Assembly (NCBI GenBank): GCA_002286855.1
Contig: NRSV01000004.1
Location: 773,213 to 837,212, forward strand
Source: Bipolaris cookei
Taxonomy: Eukaryota; Ascomycota; Dothideomycetes; Pleosporales; Pleosporaceae
Reading direction: 5' to 3'
DNA length: 64,000 bases
The position numbers and the translations under genes were made by a program. Below are positions 21,705 to 33,717 of the stretch, piece by piece. How positions within the stretch are numbered: the stretch's first letter is position 1; every line of letters starts with the position of its first letter. The notes beneath the pieces are model-generated. The model saw only the letters and a program-made list of their open reading frames with translations, ran no database searches and was not told the DNA's origin.

Positions 21705-23033
21705 TCAAATGTCCCGCCAACTTTGCGGTCCGCTTTCCCACCTATCTTCTCTAAAAATTGAACACTTACGACTTCCATTCTCCTCTATCCAGGCGCGGAA
21801 CATGCCGCCGCAATTATAGTCCTGGACAATTTGCACTTTATTCCCAACAAGCTCGATACCTATGATTCCGCCGACACCTTCGTGGACTCCGTCCCATCGG
21901 TTGCCGGCACTTTTTTGGAGTTCGCCACCGCGGCCAACCATCCATGTGGTTGCGTCGCTGAGAGATTGCGAAGAAAAGCGAGATTTGGCAGCTGTCGTTC
22001 GAGCGGCAGATGTGCGGAGGAAGGAGTCGCCATTGCCGGTCCCCGAAAGACCCACGGCATGGCGAATGGGGGTAGATTCTTTGTTGTCCTGACTTGGTGT
22101 TGGTGCGGTTTGTTTTGAAGAAGACGAGCCTAGTGTTGGCAGACATTCTTCAAGCGCACCGTACAGGTCGCCTCTGGAGATCTTGTCTATCGGTGCCACA
22201 GCATGCGGGACGGGCTGATAAAGCATCTTCGCAGCTGCAGCAACTTCGTACCACTCTTCAGCCCAGAACCCAGCTCCTATAGTTGGTGTGTCACCAATGC
22301 GTCCATCGACCTTGTTCGTCAGACCCCCTGTAGATGTAGCAGTACATATAGTGCCATGGCTGTCCACAACAACAGCACCGCAAGTACCCAGCGGAAAATA
22401 ATGATTCTTCTCCCACTCATTTGTCTCACGTGCCCCCATCCCTACATCACCACTCATCTTCTTCTTCTTCTTCTTCTTCTCCTCCTCCAACCCTCTCAAA
22501 TGCTCATCCCATCTCCTCTGCGTGAAAAACCAACTCGGCTCTACTAACTCTACCCCCCATTTCCTCGCCAGACTCTCCGCAATCTCTCCACTATAATAAC
22601 AATGATCCCCCGCACCACCACCCCCATCAACCTCCTCACCACGCACAAGCAGTTCTCTTGCCAGCTTAATCGGATTCCTAACCCGCTTCAACAACGTACA
22701 TCCCACACCCCTCTTCCTATACCCATCCGACACCATAACACTAGCCTCTAGCTCATTATTACCTCCACGTGTAAACACCGCACCGCGAGCGGAGTTATAC
22801 AACGGATCCTCTTCCAGCAGTGCAACTGCGTACGTCGCGACGTCCAGCGCAGTAGCCTCCGGTTCAGCGAGCTTGAGCGCGGCGGCATCCACAATGCGCA
22901 GGAGTGAGCTACGGTACTGCTCGTATGTATCGGGCGGCAGGGACGCGCGAGTGATGTTTCCTGCACCGCCGTGTAGAATGATGCGCGGAGGGATACTCCC
23001 GGTGGCGTGGACCTGCCGCTTCGTTTCGTCCAT
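21705..23033 (-). CDS. type-2 (Ntn-hydrolase) asparaginase/isoaspartyl peptidase family, 442 aa
   Basis: Single exon from ATG 23033. It has the family hallmarks: HGGAG near residue 21, LEASVMVSDG (substrate side), and the autoprocessing site GTCGAVVVD with catalytic Thr at about 217, which becomes the new N-terminus after self-cleavage. These are followed by TATSTGGLTNK, GRIGDTPTIGAG and LSGTGNGD, which build the Asp/Asn-binding pocket. The enzyme hydrolyses asparagine, beta-aspartyl peptides or related amides. Ahead of the cleavage site is a run of eight lysines encoded by a CTT repeat (22459-22483), a loop that varies in length. The stretch 290-350 is longer than in bacterial members, as often in fungi. 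All catalytic parts are intact. Exact substrate is uncertain. Confidence 0.85.
   Translation of the reverse strand: MDETKRQVHATGSIPPRIILHGGAGNITRASLPPDTYEQYRSSLLRIVDAAALKLAEPEATALDVATYAVALLEEDPLYNSARGAVFTRGGNNELEASVMVSDGYRKRGVGCTLLKRVRNPIKLARELLVRGEEVDGGGGAGDHCYYSGEIAESLARKWGVELVEPSWFFTQRRWDEHLRGLEEEKKKKKKKMSGDVGMGARETNEWEKNHYFPLGTCGAVVVDSHGTICTATSTGGLTNKVDGRIGDTPTIGAGFWAEEWYEVAAAAKMLYQPVPHAVAPIDKISRGDLYGALEECLPTLGSSSSKQTAPTPSQDNKESTPIRHAVGLSGTGNGDSFLRTSAARTTAAKSRFSSQSLSDATTWMVGRGGELQKSAGNRWDGVHEGVGGIIGIELVGNKVQIVQDYNCGGMFRAWIEENGSRKCSIFREDRWESGPQSWRDI
22459..22483. repeat. CTT microsatellite encoding poly-lysine
   Basis: Eight tandem CTT units inside the asparaginase gene, read as lysines on the minus strand, in the linker just before the autocleavage site. 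Likely length-polymorphic. Confidence 0.85.
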
Positions 23034-23787
23034 ATTAATAGCGGTGGAGTTAGGGTGTCTAGCCAAAAAGTGGTGGGCGGAGCGGAAAAATAGTCGTCGG
23101 GATCATATCGGCGAGGAAGAAAGTACGCGCTCAGCACATGATTGGATGGAGATAGCGCGGGGGTAGGGAAGTCAAGAGAGGAGGAAAGGGTCGATTGATC
23201 AGGCCCCGCTTTTTTCGCTCATGGTGGGGTGTGCTTTGTGGCGTTTTTTTGAACATTGTGACGAGGGACTTGAGCTGGGATGTGCTTGGTTGCAGGTTCG
23301 AGGATTCTGGGTTCCCCGCGTTGATGTTGAGCTTTTTGTACCCTGGCTTATCCTGGATTACGAATGACATGCATTGGTGTCTTTGTTGCACATCTTTAAT
23401 TTATTTTGGGGGGCGAGGGAAGGTCCTGGGATATGATGGCGCTACATAGATCAAAAAGTAATATGGGCGAGGGGTGCTGCACGTGTGGTACCTGCGTTTT
23501 TTTGTTTCCGATGAAGCGGCGCTTGAACTCGAGCTAATTGAAAGGGGCTTGCGGAATAGAAGAAAAAAGCAATACGAGATCAGTGCGGTTTGTGGTTTGG
23601 TCTGAACCGTAGTTGTAGCGTATGCTTGGTTAGGATAGTAGAGTAAGATAAATGTCACATGACATGGGAGATCAACATCAATAGCAAATAATCTATTCAT
23701 CACAAAGTAACTCAAACCCTCCCCCATTCAATCTAGTATTATTGACAGTAGCCCAGGTCTAAATCTTATAGTCGCCGTCTCCTCACG
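23034..23787. other. intergenic region between asparaginase and monooxygenase
   Basis: No gene supported. It contains the asparaginase promoter and the 3' side of the monooxygenase. Confidence 0.5.
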
Positions 23788-25796
23788 TCAACATATTTTC
23801 ATTTCCCACCCTAACACCCGCATCCGTCCCGTCCTCTCCACAACCGGCTCTTCCTTCTCCTTCCTCACCCCTTCCACCTCCTTCGCCGGCCCCTGATACC
23901 CAATCGCCTTGAGCCACTCTGGATCAATCTTTTCAAGCTGCAAATACGGACTAATATCGCTGTTGGGAAACTTCGCATTGCACACTGCATACCCCATTCC
24001 CAAATGCGCCCACGGATTCTTATGCAAATACTCAATCTCAAAGTCCTCGTACCGTGGCGTCTCGATGACTTCTGCATACTGATTCGATGAACCGGGCCAC
24101 ACTGCGTTGACGCGGCCAGTGTCGTTGTTCTTGTACCAAGAGCGACACTCGCCTTTCCAGACCGTATGTTTGATCCATTCCTGCGCGTGCTCGTTGAACT
24201 GATCTGTGATATCTTGTCGGGGAACCCACGACTTGATATGGTCACGCTGCATCTTCTTGATGATTTTGACAGTGTACTCTGCGACGCCGAGCAGCGGACC
24301 CGTCACTGATCCGTTTTCTACAGGCCACGTGGGACCGATAAACATTATCCAATTAGGCATTTCCGGACATGCGAGGCCGAGGTAGCCTTTTGGTTCGTCT
24401 TTCCATTTTTCGGAGAGGTCCATGCCGTTTTTGCCGATGAGGGGGAAGCGCGGGCGGTAGGTTACGTCGAAGCCTGTTGCGCAGACTATCGTGTCGACTT
24501 CTCGCTCGATGCCGTCGGCGCCGATGACGCCATTTTCGGTTATTTTGTTGATAGCGGTGAAGTGCACGTCGACGTTGGGTTCTTGGATGGCTTTCATGTA
24601 GGGGTCGCCTGGTGTGATTCTGCGGCCTGGAAATAGTATTAGCATTCATGCAGCTCTGTGGGTATCTAGTGAATAACTTACATCCTACCTCGAATTTCGG
24701 CGTAAAGCCCTCCAACAACCGTTCATCTTTGATAAACTCCTTCATCCGTTCCCGAAACATATCCTGCGCCGCCTTTTGTGTCTCGCTCCCTGTGTAGAAA
24801 GCGCCCCAAAGCCCATTCACTTGATCCTCAATATCCTTAGCATGCGCCACTAACTTGCGTGGGTCCCGTCGAAACTCCTCGCGTTCTTCCTCTGAGTACT
24901 CCTTGTTCTGTCCAAAGTTATTCGCAATCTGGACAAACCACACGCCTGTGCGGACGAAAACGTCCATATGCTTAACATGCGGTTGCATGGTGGGCACAGT
25001 CTGGATCGACGAAGCACCAGAGCCTATAACAGCCACACGATCGTTCTTCCACTGCTCGGCCTGGTAGTCATGCGGCCAAGCTGCCGTATGCACAATCCGT
25101 CCCCTGAAGCTATTAATTCCTTTGATACCCGGCCACTTGTAGTTATTTAGAATTCCCGAGGCGTACAGTAGGAGATCGAATTCGTCTTCAAATTCCCGCT
25201 CTTCGCCAGAAGCGCTCTTCTGCCGCAATGTGACTTTCCACTTTCCGGCTTCATCCTGCCACTCTGCTCGCACCACTTCAGTGTTGAATGTCATGTACCT
25301 GCGTAGACTGAATACATCGCAGACTTTCTCGAGGTACTTGAGGATATCCGGGGCGTAGGAGAAGAAGCGGGGCCAGTCCGGGTTCAATGCAAAGTTGAGG
25401 GTGTAGGCGTGTGACGGGATGTCGCATGCGCATCCTACAATAACAATCAGTCTCATTTATGCGAGTATTTTCTTGGTAAATTGTACCTGGGTATCTGTTC
25501 TCGAGCCATGTACCCCCAATCCCTGGATTCTTCTCGTAAATTACGTGTTCTACATTCTGCGTGTACTTTTGTATCTGGTATGCCATTTGTATGCCGGACA
25601 GCCCAGCTCCTATCGTCAAGACTCTTAACTTGCGCGTTGAGGGGTCCTATTTTCCATCAACACCAAAGCCATAGTGTATGGAAATGTATTCTCGACCTAC
25701 ATTGTAAACAATGTCCGGAACGCTGTATCCACTTGATCCCGGGGTCGAGTAGTCCCATCGCGCGCCGTTGGCTATACCGTTGAGATCGGGTGCCAT
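23788..25796 (-). CDS. FAD-dependent Baeyer-Villiger monooxygenase, 615 aa
   Basis: Four exons on the minus strand: 25796-25701, 25646-25487, 25434-24682, 24626-23788, with introns of 54, 52 and 55 bp, all GT-AG and in frame. Domains: FAD Rossmann motif GAGLSG at residues 45-50, EKN...GGTW, then the Baeyer-Villiger fingerprint F-x-G-x3-H-x3-W (FRGRIVHTAAW, about 195-205), the NADPH Rossmann motif IGSGAS at about 222, and CATGFD in the C-terminal half. These enzymes insert one oxygen next to a ketone carbonyl using NADPH and O2. Neighbours do not form a biosynthetic cluster, so the substrate is unknown. No signal peptide; cytosolic. All key residues are present. Confidence 0.9.
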
Positions 25797-27555
25797 GTTT
25801 GAATAGTAAGTATAATCAAGCTACCGCCAGTGTGGAAAGATAATTTGAGATATTTGAGAATAAGTTGTCTGGATCTCTGTTGACAGTAGTAGACTTTCCG
25901 GTACACCCGAAGCTGAATATTAACTAAGACTTGAACGATACCAAGTACCGGCTACGTAAATATCCCACTTCTGTGTAACCCACATTTCAATCTGATTCCG
26001 GGTAGTATTTATATTGCCCCCTCATCCGATCGACATGATACCATCATCTTGCACATCTGTTAGCCGTGCAAATCCGCATACGTATACCCCGCCTCATCAT
26101 CGCCAACCCGCATTCAGTTCATACAGTGGGTCAAGTGGGTTTCCATCTTATAAATGTATTTGCATTGCGTATGGGAAGCGTGGGACACCCAATCATGAGG
26201 TTAGCGAATTGTGGTACTGCTTGCGGGGTTACTGCGGGGTAATATTCTTTTGTGAGGTCGCATAGTTTGGACGCCGAGGTTACTCGTGTGTTTCTCGATG
26301 CTGACCGACTACGATCGTGGGAAACCGAGATGCCGAAAGAGATGAGTCAGTATGACTACTTGGGTGATCGGTGGGATGGTGCTTCTTCCGTTGCCATGAG
26401 GTACCGGAATCTGCTTTCTCGGCATGATGACATCGTTTGGACTTGTAGAGGTGGGCGTTGTTTATACTTTGTCTAGCATATGTAGTACGAAGTGAGGCTT
26501 CTGGTTTGTTCATATCAAAAGCGGAGGTATTTCTACGGGATTCTGCTTGTTTGTTTCCTAAACGAGATGACATCTGAGATAAGGTCTTGAATACCATGCA
26601 TCTCTTATTGATTTCAGATGCGATCAGATGGACTACGTATGTGCAAAAACTACGTATGTCTACGTAGAAGGTGATTTATCTGCGCTTATAAATCCGGTTA
26701 TTCGATGTGGATCTGTTCTGCACTCTCAGGCAGTAACCAAGCAGGAGCTGAGTAGATAAGGATGACTAAGTTACACTGCATTTCAATAGATATGTTTTCA
26801 TTAAAAAGCTGATAAATATGGTAATGCTGTCGAAAGAAACTTTCGCTTATAATAAATTGGGAAGAAGAGAAATCCATATCTCTATAAACTACTAAAACTA
26901 TCATCTTGAACAAATCCTAATCGCGACCCGACGTACTAAACTCATCTATTACGTTTATGCATGGTATCCACATTATCCCGTAACCGCATCCCCGCCTCGG
27001 CACTATCCGCACCCTGCAAGCGAAATGTAAGACGGGTAAGCTGACTATTTGAGTTCGTCCGCCCCCGGTTTGACGAAAATTTGTCATATCTTGCAGATGA
27101 ATAGCGCAATCTTCTATGCGGAGTGCGGGAAGAAGAAAGATATGTTGTTTTAACTTCACGTGTTTGACAAAGAATTTAATCTCAGTGTTGATTGGGCTCT
27201 GTAGCTAGCTAGCATAAGCGTGAACCGGGTGCAAACAGCAAGGTACGAAGCGTGTGCGCGCGGGGCTAAAGAGGGTTTGCACGAATGCAGAAGGGTTGCC
27301 AAAAGACAGATGTGTGTATTCAAAAATCTTGTTCTTATTTTTGCCTATCTACGTGCGTACAAGGTTCTCTTCGTATGCTCTCTGCCGTGTGCGGGGTAGA
27401 GCTTCCGAGCTATCCGATCACTGTAACCCTATTACATACGGACACTCATTTTAAAAAAAACGTACTCTTCTTCTAATTAAGCGAAAACCATGAATATCAT
27501 ATTTCTCTATCGTCAAAGATGCAAATATCGCTCTATGAAAAAATGACACTGTATC
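25797..27555. other. intergenic region, no gene recognised
   Basis: About 1.8 kb of AT-rich sequence on both sides of 26.2-26.6 kb. Open frames are short, overlap on opposite strands and show no family features. It holds the monooxygenase promoter and the 3' flank of the MFS gene. Confidence 0.5.
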
Positions 27556-29509
27556 TTACTCCCCCTCTTTCCTCTCTCCCTCGAGCAAAATCTCATGCCC
27601 ATCCCCCTCCCTAACCCCCTGCGCAAGCACCCACCCGCCCACAGCCACCGCACCCATACACCACCAAGCCAACCCGACTATCCCCCTCTCCAACCCCTTT
27701 CCATAAAGCCAACTAAAGAAAATCGGCCCAAACGTCTTCGTCAGACTCGACACCGACTGCCCAATCCCATGCACAGTCCCCAACACCGACGGATGCGGAC
27801 TTGCGTTATTAATCAAAATCGCCGTACACGGAAGCACAAACGTGCGCGCTAACACCTGAATCGACAACGCAGCCGTAATCGCGCTCCAAATCCACGGTCC
27901 CGATACCCCGAGTGGCGGCGGCGTCCAGCTAGGCACCAGACTCAAGAAGGGTGTGAGAAGGTACATTAGGGGAAAAAAGGCGACGAAGATGCGGAAGCAT
28001 TTTGTAGTACCCAGCCTGTGGGCGATTTTTGGGTAGACGAAGAGTTGGAGGGGGAGACCGATTACGCCGATTATGGCGAGGGCGAGGCCGATGCGCGAGG
28101 GGGGCATGGCAAGGCCGCCAGTGAAGAAAAGGCCATGGGGTTTGAAAGATGGAGGGTACGGATCCTTGGGATCGAAGCGCGGGGTGGAGAGGTGGAGGGT
28201 CCAGAGTCCGTTGAAGGTGCCTACGTGCATGGAGAGGGCGCCATGGGCAAGCATTGTCATGATGAGGTTGGGGGTCCAGATGCGACGGAAGGGGAGTTGT
28301 TGGCGGACTTGCTTGCTTGGTTTGTCGATTTGATGTGCATTGGGCGATGTGGGTGTTTGCTGTAGTTCCAGGTCGTGGCTGGGAATCATACTGTAGCCTT
28401 GTTCAGAGACGATGTCCTGACGGAATATCGTCCGGCGTATCCAGCGTCCCATTCGGAGGCCGAAATCAGGTCGGTCTTTACAGAGCTCGCTGGTTTCCTC
28501 CAGGAAGAATAGAACTGCTAGTGATGACAGACATAAGAACATGGCGCTGATGAGATTCGGTAGCGCATACGGATACCGCATCATCCATTGCATGCCATGC
28601 TTTCCACCAAATGTAGAGTCTGGTCCAAACAACGATGGGTAGTTGGCCACGGGGTCTGCAAGTATACCGCCTACTTATGTTAGCAGAGTCATGAATACCG
28701 TCTGCACTTCACCTACCCAACACCGGTCCGATCAACACTCCAACATTAAACGTCATAGGCATGAGCAAAAACGCCCTACTCTGAAACTTCTTCTCTTTGA
28801 CAATCTCACTAATCATCGTCCTCATGACCCCAACATTCCCATTCACTATCCCTCCCAGACTCCGGAAGAAGACGGCCATGGCAAAATTATGCGAGAATCC
28901 AAAGCCGATGATACTCAGCATGGTGCCTACTAGACCAAGGTAAATAGTCCGCTTACGACCACCATACTCGGAGTCAGAAAAGCGACCCCATAGCATTGCA
29001 GTCAAAAACTGAGTGGCGGGAAACGTCGCGCCGATGATTCCTGCTTGGTACGAGAGTGTTGACTCCGAGAGAGAGGGATCAAAGGATTGCAGTTGGTAGT
29101 AGAGGTATGCACCCAATGATGTTTGGGTCAAGGGCTCGGAAAGTCGTGCCAGAACCAATACTAGAAGCTGATCTTTGCGCGGTAGTGCACTCCATGATAC
29201 GGGCCTGTTCGCTGATTCGTTTTTTCCTGTCTCGTCGACATCCTGCGTGGCTGCGTCGGTAACTTTGGTGTTGATAGAAAGGTCGCGTGACCTGTTTCTT
29301 CGTTTGCTAGAAAAACCCGCGACACCGTCTGTGTTGTTCTCTATCGACCGCGACGTATTTTTGGCGTCTGTTGCTGAGTGGGCAGTTTCTGAGTTGTATC
29401 GTGACTCTTGCTCGCTTGAGTCATCTCTGAAACCTGTGCGAGTGGCGCCGTAGCCAGACGCCCCTCGAGAGGTGGATGCCCCATTTGAATCTTGAGAGCT
29501 AGATACCAT
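27556..29509 (-). CDS. major facilitator superfamily transporter, 635 aa
   Basis: Two exons, 29509-28717 and 28670-27556, with a 46 bp intron in frame. The ATG at 29509 is the first in frame; 11 further upstream codons lack one. A disordered, Ser/Arg-rich cytosolic N-terminus (about 125 residues) precedes twelve predicted helices. Signatures: SEPLTQTS in helix 1, the loop 2-3 motif GRFSDSEYGGRKRT (G-x3-D-x2-G-R-[KR]), and PVLGG ending helix 5, where the intron sits. A long central loop carries GYSMIPSHDLEL. The layout resembles the fungal group related to yeast YCR023C and plant ZIF1, proton-driven efflux carriers of the plasma or vacuolar membrane. The substrate cannot be read from sequence. 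The gene appears intact. Confidence 0.88.
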
Positions 29510-29950
29510 CAGCTCAGCGGGTGTGCTAATAAGGCCAGGCACAAACTGTTAGCCAAAGTGAAAAGAAAAGAAAGTCCAGCATTCGCATGTGGATATCCAG
29601 TACCAAGATCGGGTGTCTCGGCCGCGCATAGTAGCGCGCCATCGATAATATCAACGTAGACATTTTATTGGTGAAAATTTGACTGATAGTGGTGGGCGCT
29701 TCGAGACCAATCTAGGGTTGCCACTCGGCCATATATTATTTCCGGTGGCTTAAGTCCGGCGTGATTATTATACAAGAAACACGTTCTGAATCGCAATGTC
29801 CAAATTGGGAGTAGCCCCAGAGATGCCAAATGAAAATGGAATTCAAGTAGTACTACTACTAGTAAACTGATCTCTTCATCTCCAAATTCGCATGATTGCA
29901 AGTGAATGCTCCAAATTCTGCCTTTCCTCCAACATCATGAACACCTAGGC
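29510..29950. other. promoter region of the MFS gene up to the LINE
   Basis: No gene supported. It contains the upstream region of the transporter gene and ends at the 5' truncation point of the next LINE. Confidence 0.45.
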
Positions 29951-32177
29951 ACCAGCTCCTGGCTTTCGACGGGATGATTGAGAACTTTAGTGAAATCACA
30001 GCTGGCATCCCACAAGGGAGCCCTGTCTTACCAATCTTCTTTCTCATCTACATCAGAGATCTGTTTCAAGAAGTAGATGGATTCCAACTATCATATATCG
30101 ATGATATATCCATCTCCACCTCCTCAACATCAATCAAGAAAAACATCAAGATATTGCAAAAAGAAGTGAGGAAATTAGTTGCGGAAGGGAATCAACTAGC
30201 AATCAAGTTTGATACAGCCAAGACAGAGCTTATCCACTTCACTGCCAACAAAAAGAGGAAAGAAACCACGCTAGAGCTACCAGATCAAGGCACAGTAAAA
30301 CACAAAGATACTGTAAAGTGGCTGGGGATCTACTTCGACAACCGGCTATTCTTTCAAGGACATTTAGCTATCCGAGCCAGCCAAGCAAAAGCAGCGTTCA
30401 ATAGACTAGGGAGACTAGTAAATATAGACAGAGGTTGATCTCCCTAAGTCATAAGACAGCTATACTTAGCATGCGTCGCTAGTGTTGCGGACTACGGGTC
30501 GCAAATATATTGGCGCTTTCAAAGCTTTGCGAAAAAGCTACTTCAGCCGCTACACAACGCCGCTTGCAGGAGGGTGCTAGGGGTTTTCAGAACCTCTCTA
30601 GCAAATTTTAACAAGCATAGAAGCCAGCTTCCCGTCACCAGAAACACGGTTAAACGCAACAAGGAGAAAATACGCTTTCAGAGTCACCCTGCTAGCGAAA
30701 ACGCACCCAATCGTAACTGCGATTGCAAGGCTACAAACAATAGATCTCCAACAAGCTAGAAATAAGCAACCCAGGCGACTATAGGCTATCACTAGCTCTA
30801 TCCCCCAAGACACAAAAGACATAGAAAAGACTATTCCATTCAGGTTTCGACCATGGCATAGTCTTAACTATTCTGTGACTATCTCAAAAAAGACTAAACA
30901 GGAAGAGGCAGTCGCTCACACAGAATACATCCAATCGCGGATAGGAGACAGCTTCACAGAGATCTACTCGGACGCCTCAAAGGTCAAAGACGGGACAGGA
31001 ATAGGGATAGGCCTAGTAGCTTACAAATCTAGCCAAGAGGAAATCTACTCCAAAACAACAAACATAGGCGACTCCCAACTAGTATACAACGGAGAACTAG
31101 AAGGGATTACAATAGCCTTCGAGTACGCTGCTACAGTTGCAAGTAGATGCCAAGACATTCATGTCTACACAGACAACCAGGCAGTAATTCATAGGCTCAA
31201 CAGCTTATCAGACCAGCCGGGGCAGCAGTGGCTACTGCGATGTCAAAAAACAGCCAGATCAATTCAATCGAAAAGAGCAAAGATCCATCTACTATGGGCG
31301 CCAGGCCATACAGACATTGTTGGAAACGAAAGAGCAGACGCCCTTGCTAAGGCAGCTGCGAAGAAAACTAAAAAACAACAAAAACCAGTCTTGCCTTCCT
31401 AGGCAAAAGGATCAAACAGCAACAAGAAAGAGACCAGATACGAGAGTATACCAAATACAAAAGAGAAGCAATAGAGAAGAAGCACACGTACGCGGCTAAA
31501 TTCGATCTAAAGCTACGAAAAGCTATAGCTATCCCAAGAGGCACAAAAAGAGAAACCTTGAGCGCCTTCTTCTCACTCAAACCAGACCATGGATACTTCA
31601 ACGCCTACCTAGAGAGAGTAAAGAAGAGGGAATCGAACCTCTGCAACTGCGGGAGACCGCAAACACCAGAGCATGTCCTCTTATTCTGCAGCTACTACAA
31701 CGCAGAAAGAAAGAAGCTAAAAGCAACTCTCGACCAGCAAACGCTCACAATGTCACTTCTCCTCCACACCTTATCTGGTATAGAAGCTACACTAGCTTTC
31801 ATTACTAGCACTGGAGTAGGGACAAGACGGTGGCACCTAGGCCAAGAACAAGACTAAAACCAAACAACAAAAACAGCAACCAAACTAGCAAAAGCACAAA
31901 AGTCATTCCATTTTCGTTAATTTAGTATTTCCTTTACCCCTAGAAGAGCCCGCTGGAAGGTAGCATTACCGCCCTACATCTCTTCCTGTTTACCAAACTG
32001 CTCTTTAGCACCAGGCGTCTGCTAGAGGCCTAGCCGCAAACAGACAAAAGCCGAAGCACCACAGTAGTACCACACAAAGAAAAAGAAACCCCCACATGTA
32101 AATAACAAGATAGAACGGCCTACGGCCAAAGTCTTACATAGCCCCGAGCTGCATATAGAGTCTAATGGAATAATATT
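29951..32177 (+). mobile_element. 5'-truncated Tad1-like LINE, copy 2
   Basis: Starts within the reverse transcriptase and continues through RNase H, the C-terminal Cys/His motif and the 3' UTR to an AATGGAATAATATTAAT tail at about 32163-32180. Reading: AGIPQGSPVLP, YIDD (intact catalytic pair, about 30100), then the thumb; stops after NIDRG; RNase H 30875-31402 with IYSDASK, ELEGI and YTDNQA (catalytic D, E, D) and NERADALAK; a one-base frameshift near 31395; and CNCGRPQTPEHVLLFC (31648-31695). The same family as the copies at 3.9 and 42.4 kb. Dead on arrival because of 5' truncation, as usual for LINE insertions. Confidence 0.85.
30875..31402 (+). pseudogene. LINE RNase H domain, copy 2
   Basis: The RNase H fold is complete: D in IYSDASK, E in NGELEGI, D in VYTDNQA and the final D in NERADALAK. 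It ends prematurely by a one-base shift; the next frame continues SLAFLGKRIKQ. RNase H would remove element RNA after first-strand synthesis. Confidence 0.8.
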
Positions 32178-32228
32178 AATAACAGGCAGCAGTTCTCTCA
32201 AATGCTCTAGCTATCCTTTCCCTACGCA

Positions 32229-33340
32229 TCAACCCCAAAAAAGGGAAATCAAAGGACCCAAGCTTGTCGTATCCAGATCCACTGCAGCCAAAGGATCACC
32301 AGAATCCTTATCATCAGTATCATCATAATCATCTAGGCCTGCCATTGCAGTGTACTTGTATCCATGGCCCACATACGCCCCTCGCCAGCGATGCGCTTCA
32401 GGGCTAAGAAGATGGAAAAAGCACGGGTTAACTGGCTGACCGTTGCCAAACATGTTCTGATCGTGCTGAACTACAATCATGGTCTTGTGCTCGCGCTCTG
32501 GAGTGATGCCGTAATGCGACGAGGTGAAGATGCGACCGAGTCGGTTTCCAGACACATACTGTGATAGATCAGCATTGTCCATATAGTGGGAGCCGCGCGT
32601 GCCTATCATGCGTAGCCAGATGAAGCGTGGATTGGGTTCGTCGACTGGCAAGTAGATTGAGCGGAAATGATTGGGACTGGGTGTTACACGGGGTCTGAAT
32701 CTATACTTCTCTTGCCGGGTCCCACACCAAGGCCGGTGAGCTTTACGCTAGTGTTCCGTGAGGTTGTCTGGCGATTCGTAGTGGAAAAGAGTTATGGATG
32801 TAACCGGGGGTTTTGACAAACACTAATCTATATTGCTATAGACTAACGAGTAACAATCTTGTTAAGTAAAGTAACTAGTAAGAAAGTACAATTTGAGTTG
32901 ACCACAACGAGAGTAAATAATGAAATCCATCCATCCTTATATCCTCATTGCTTTCGTCCTGCCATCTCTTCATGCACTGCCATCTCAGATGGCCGGCCTT
33001 GGCGAGATGGCACATCACGTGACCTCGAGCCCCGCGGTGATCCGTTACCTTCTGACGCGGAGCTTTGTGGCACCATAACCACTCGTGCTCTCTCGTTCCT
33101 CTTGTCCCGCGTCAAGGAGAGCCCCTTTCTTGTTATCTCTGTAACACTGGGGTGCTTTTGGAAGTTTTGGTAAGTGCTGCAGAGTATGCTGTGCTGCGCA
33201 GTGTCACTTTGTTGACAGGTAACTGAGCAGTACTTCAAATTGTTGTATCCAGAGCAAGTGACTGTAAATTTGTTGGGACAAATCCCGCACCGAGGAGGAT
33301 CTGTCCCAGTGGCGGAAACTGAGCCAAGCACTGTAGGCAT
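32229..33340 (-). pseudogene. MYND zinc-finger gene split by a ~445 bp insertion
   Basis: From ATG 33340 the first part has a MYND finger: C-x2-C (CGIC), C-x3-...-YCSVTCQQSD-x4-H-x3-C, a zinc-binding protein-interaction module. The reading to NFQK (about 33155) is followed by unrelated sequence. The conserved part resumes at about 32695 (SPNHFRSIYLPVDEPNPRFIW) and runs to TAG at 32229, including QNMFGNGQPVNPCFFHLL. The words around the break repeat (GTGTTACA with CCCC on one side, GTGTAACAC with CCCC on the other), so an insertion with a ~12 bp target duplication fits better than a long intron. An unspliced frame runs 131 codons into the insert. An intron of this length would be unusual beside neighbours of about 50 bp. 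Confidence 0.6.
32703..33141. mobile_element. unclassified ~440 bp insertion in the MYND gene
   Basis: Bounded by near-repeats of a 12-13 bp target word. No terminal inverted repeat or coding capacity seen. The stretch 33015-33056 (TCACGTGACC...CCTTCTGAC) has a close relative at 38834-38873. Perhaps a short non-autonomous element. Confidence 0.4.
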
Positions 33341-33717
33341 GTTATTGAGTTAAGGCAAATTATCAAATGAACAATTCTGTGACTTTGAGTCCTGTCGCTG
33401 CTGTCGAAAAGAGTACTTGTACATGGGAAGTAGAAACAATATGATCACGGTACTTAGGTGCTTGTTATGCTCATCTGTGCTATACGGTTTTACGGTGCCT
33501 AGTTTTCACTTGTACGCTTTACCAGAGTGTTTACCAATCAATATCCTTGGACACATGACGAGCACAAAGTAAAAGCATGCGGCGACAAAATGCTCCGAAA
33601 TAGATACGCAGACCAGGTGAGGCGGAAGTAAGTCGCTAGAATAATTCTCTCATTTCGACATCGGCGGTACACATATCACTACAACCTCTCTTTTCTCCAT
33701 TGGCTTGTCTCCTGGCT

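Noticed and set aside
23281..23330. GGTTCGAGGAT, T-loop-like word suggesting a tRNA
   Set aside because: No acceptor, D or anticodon stems can be formed around it. I found no tRNA or rRNA gene in the window.
27595..28365. Plus-strand frames over the MFS gene
   Set aside because: Antisense shadows rich in Pro/Arg or Gly/Glu caused by codon bias of the transporter gene.
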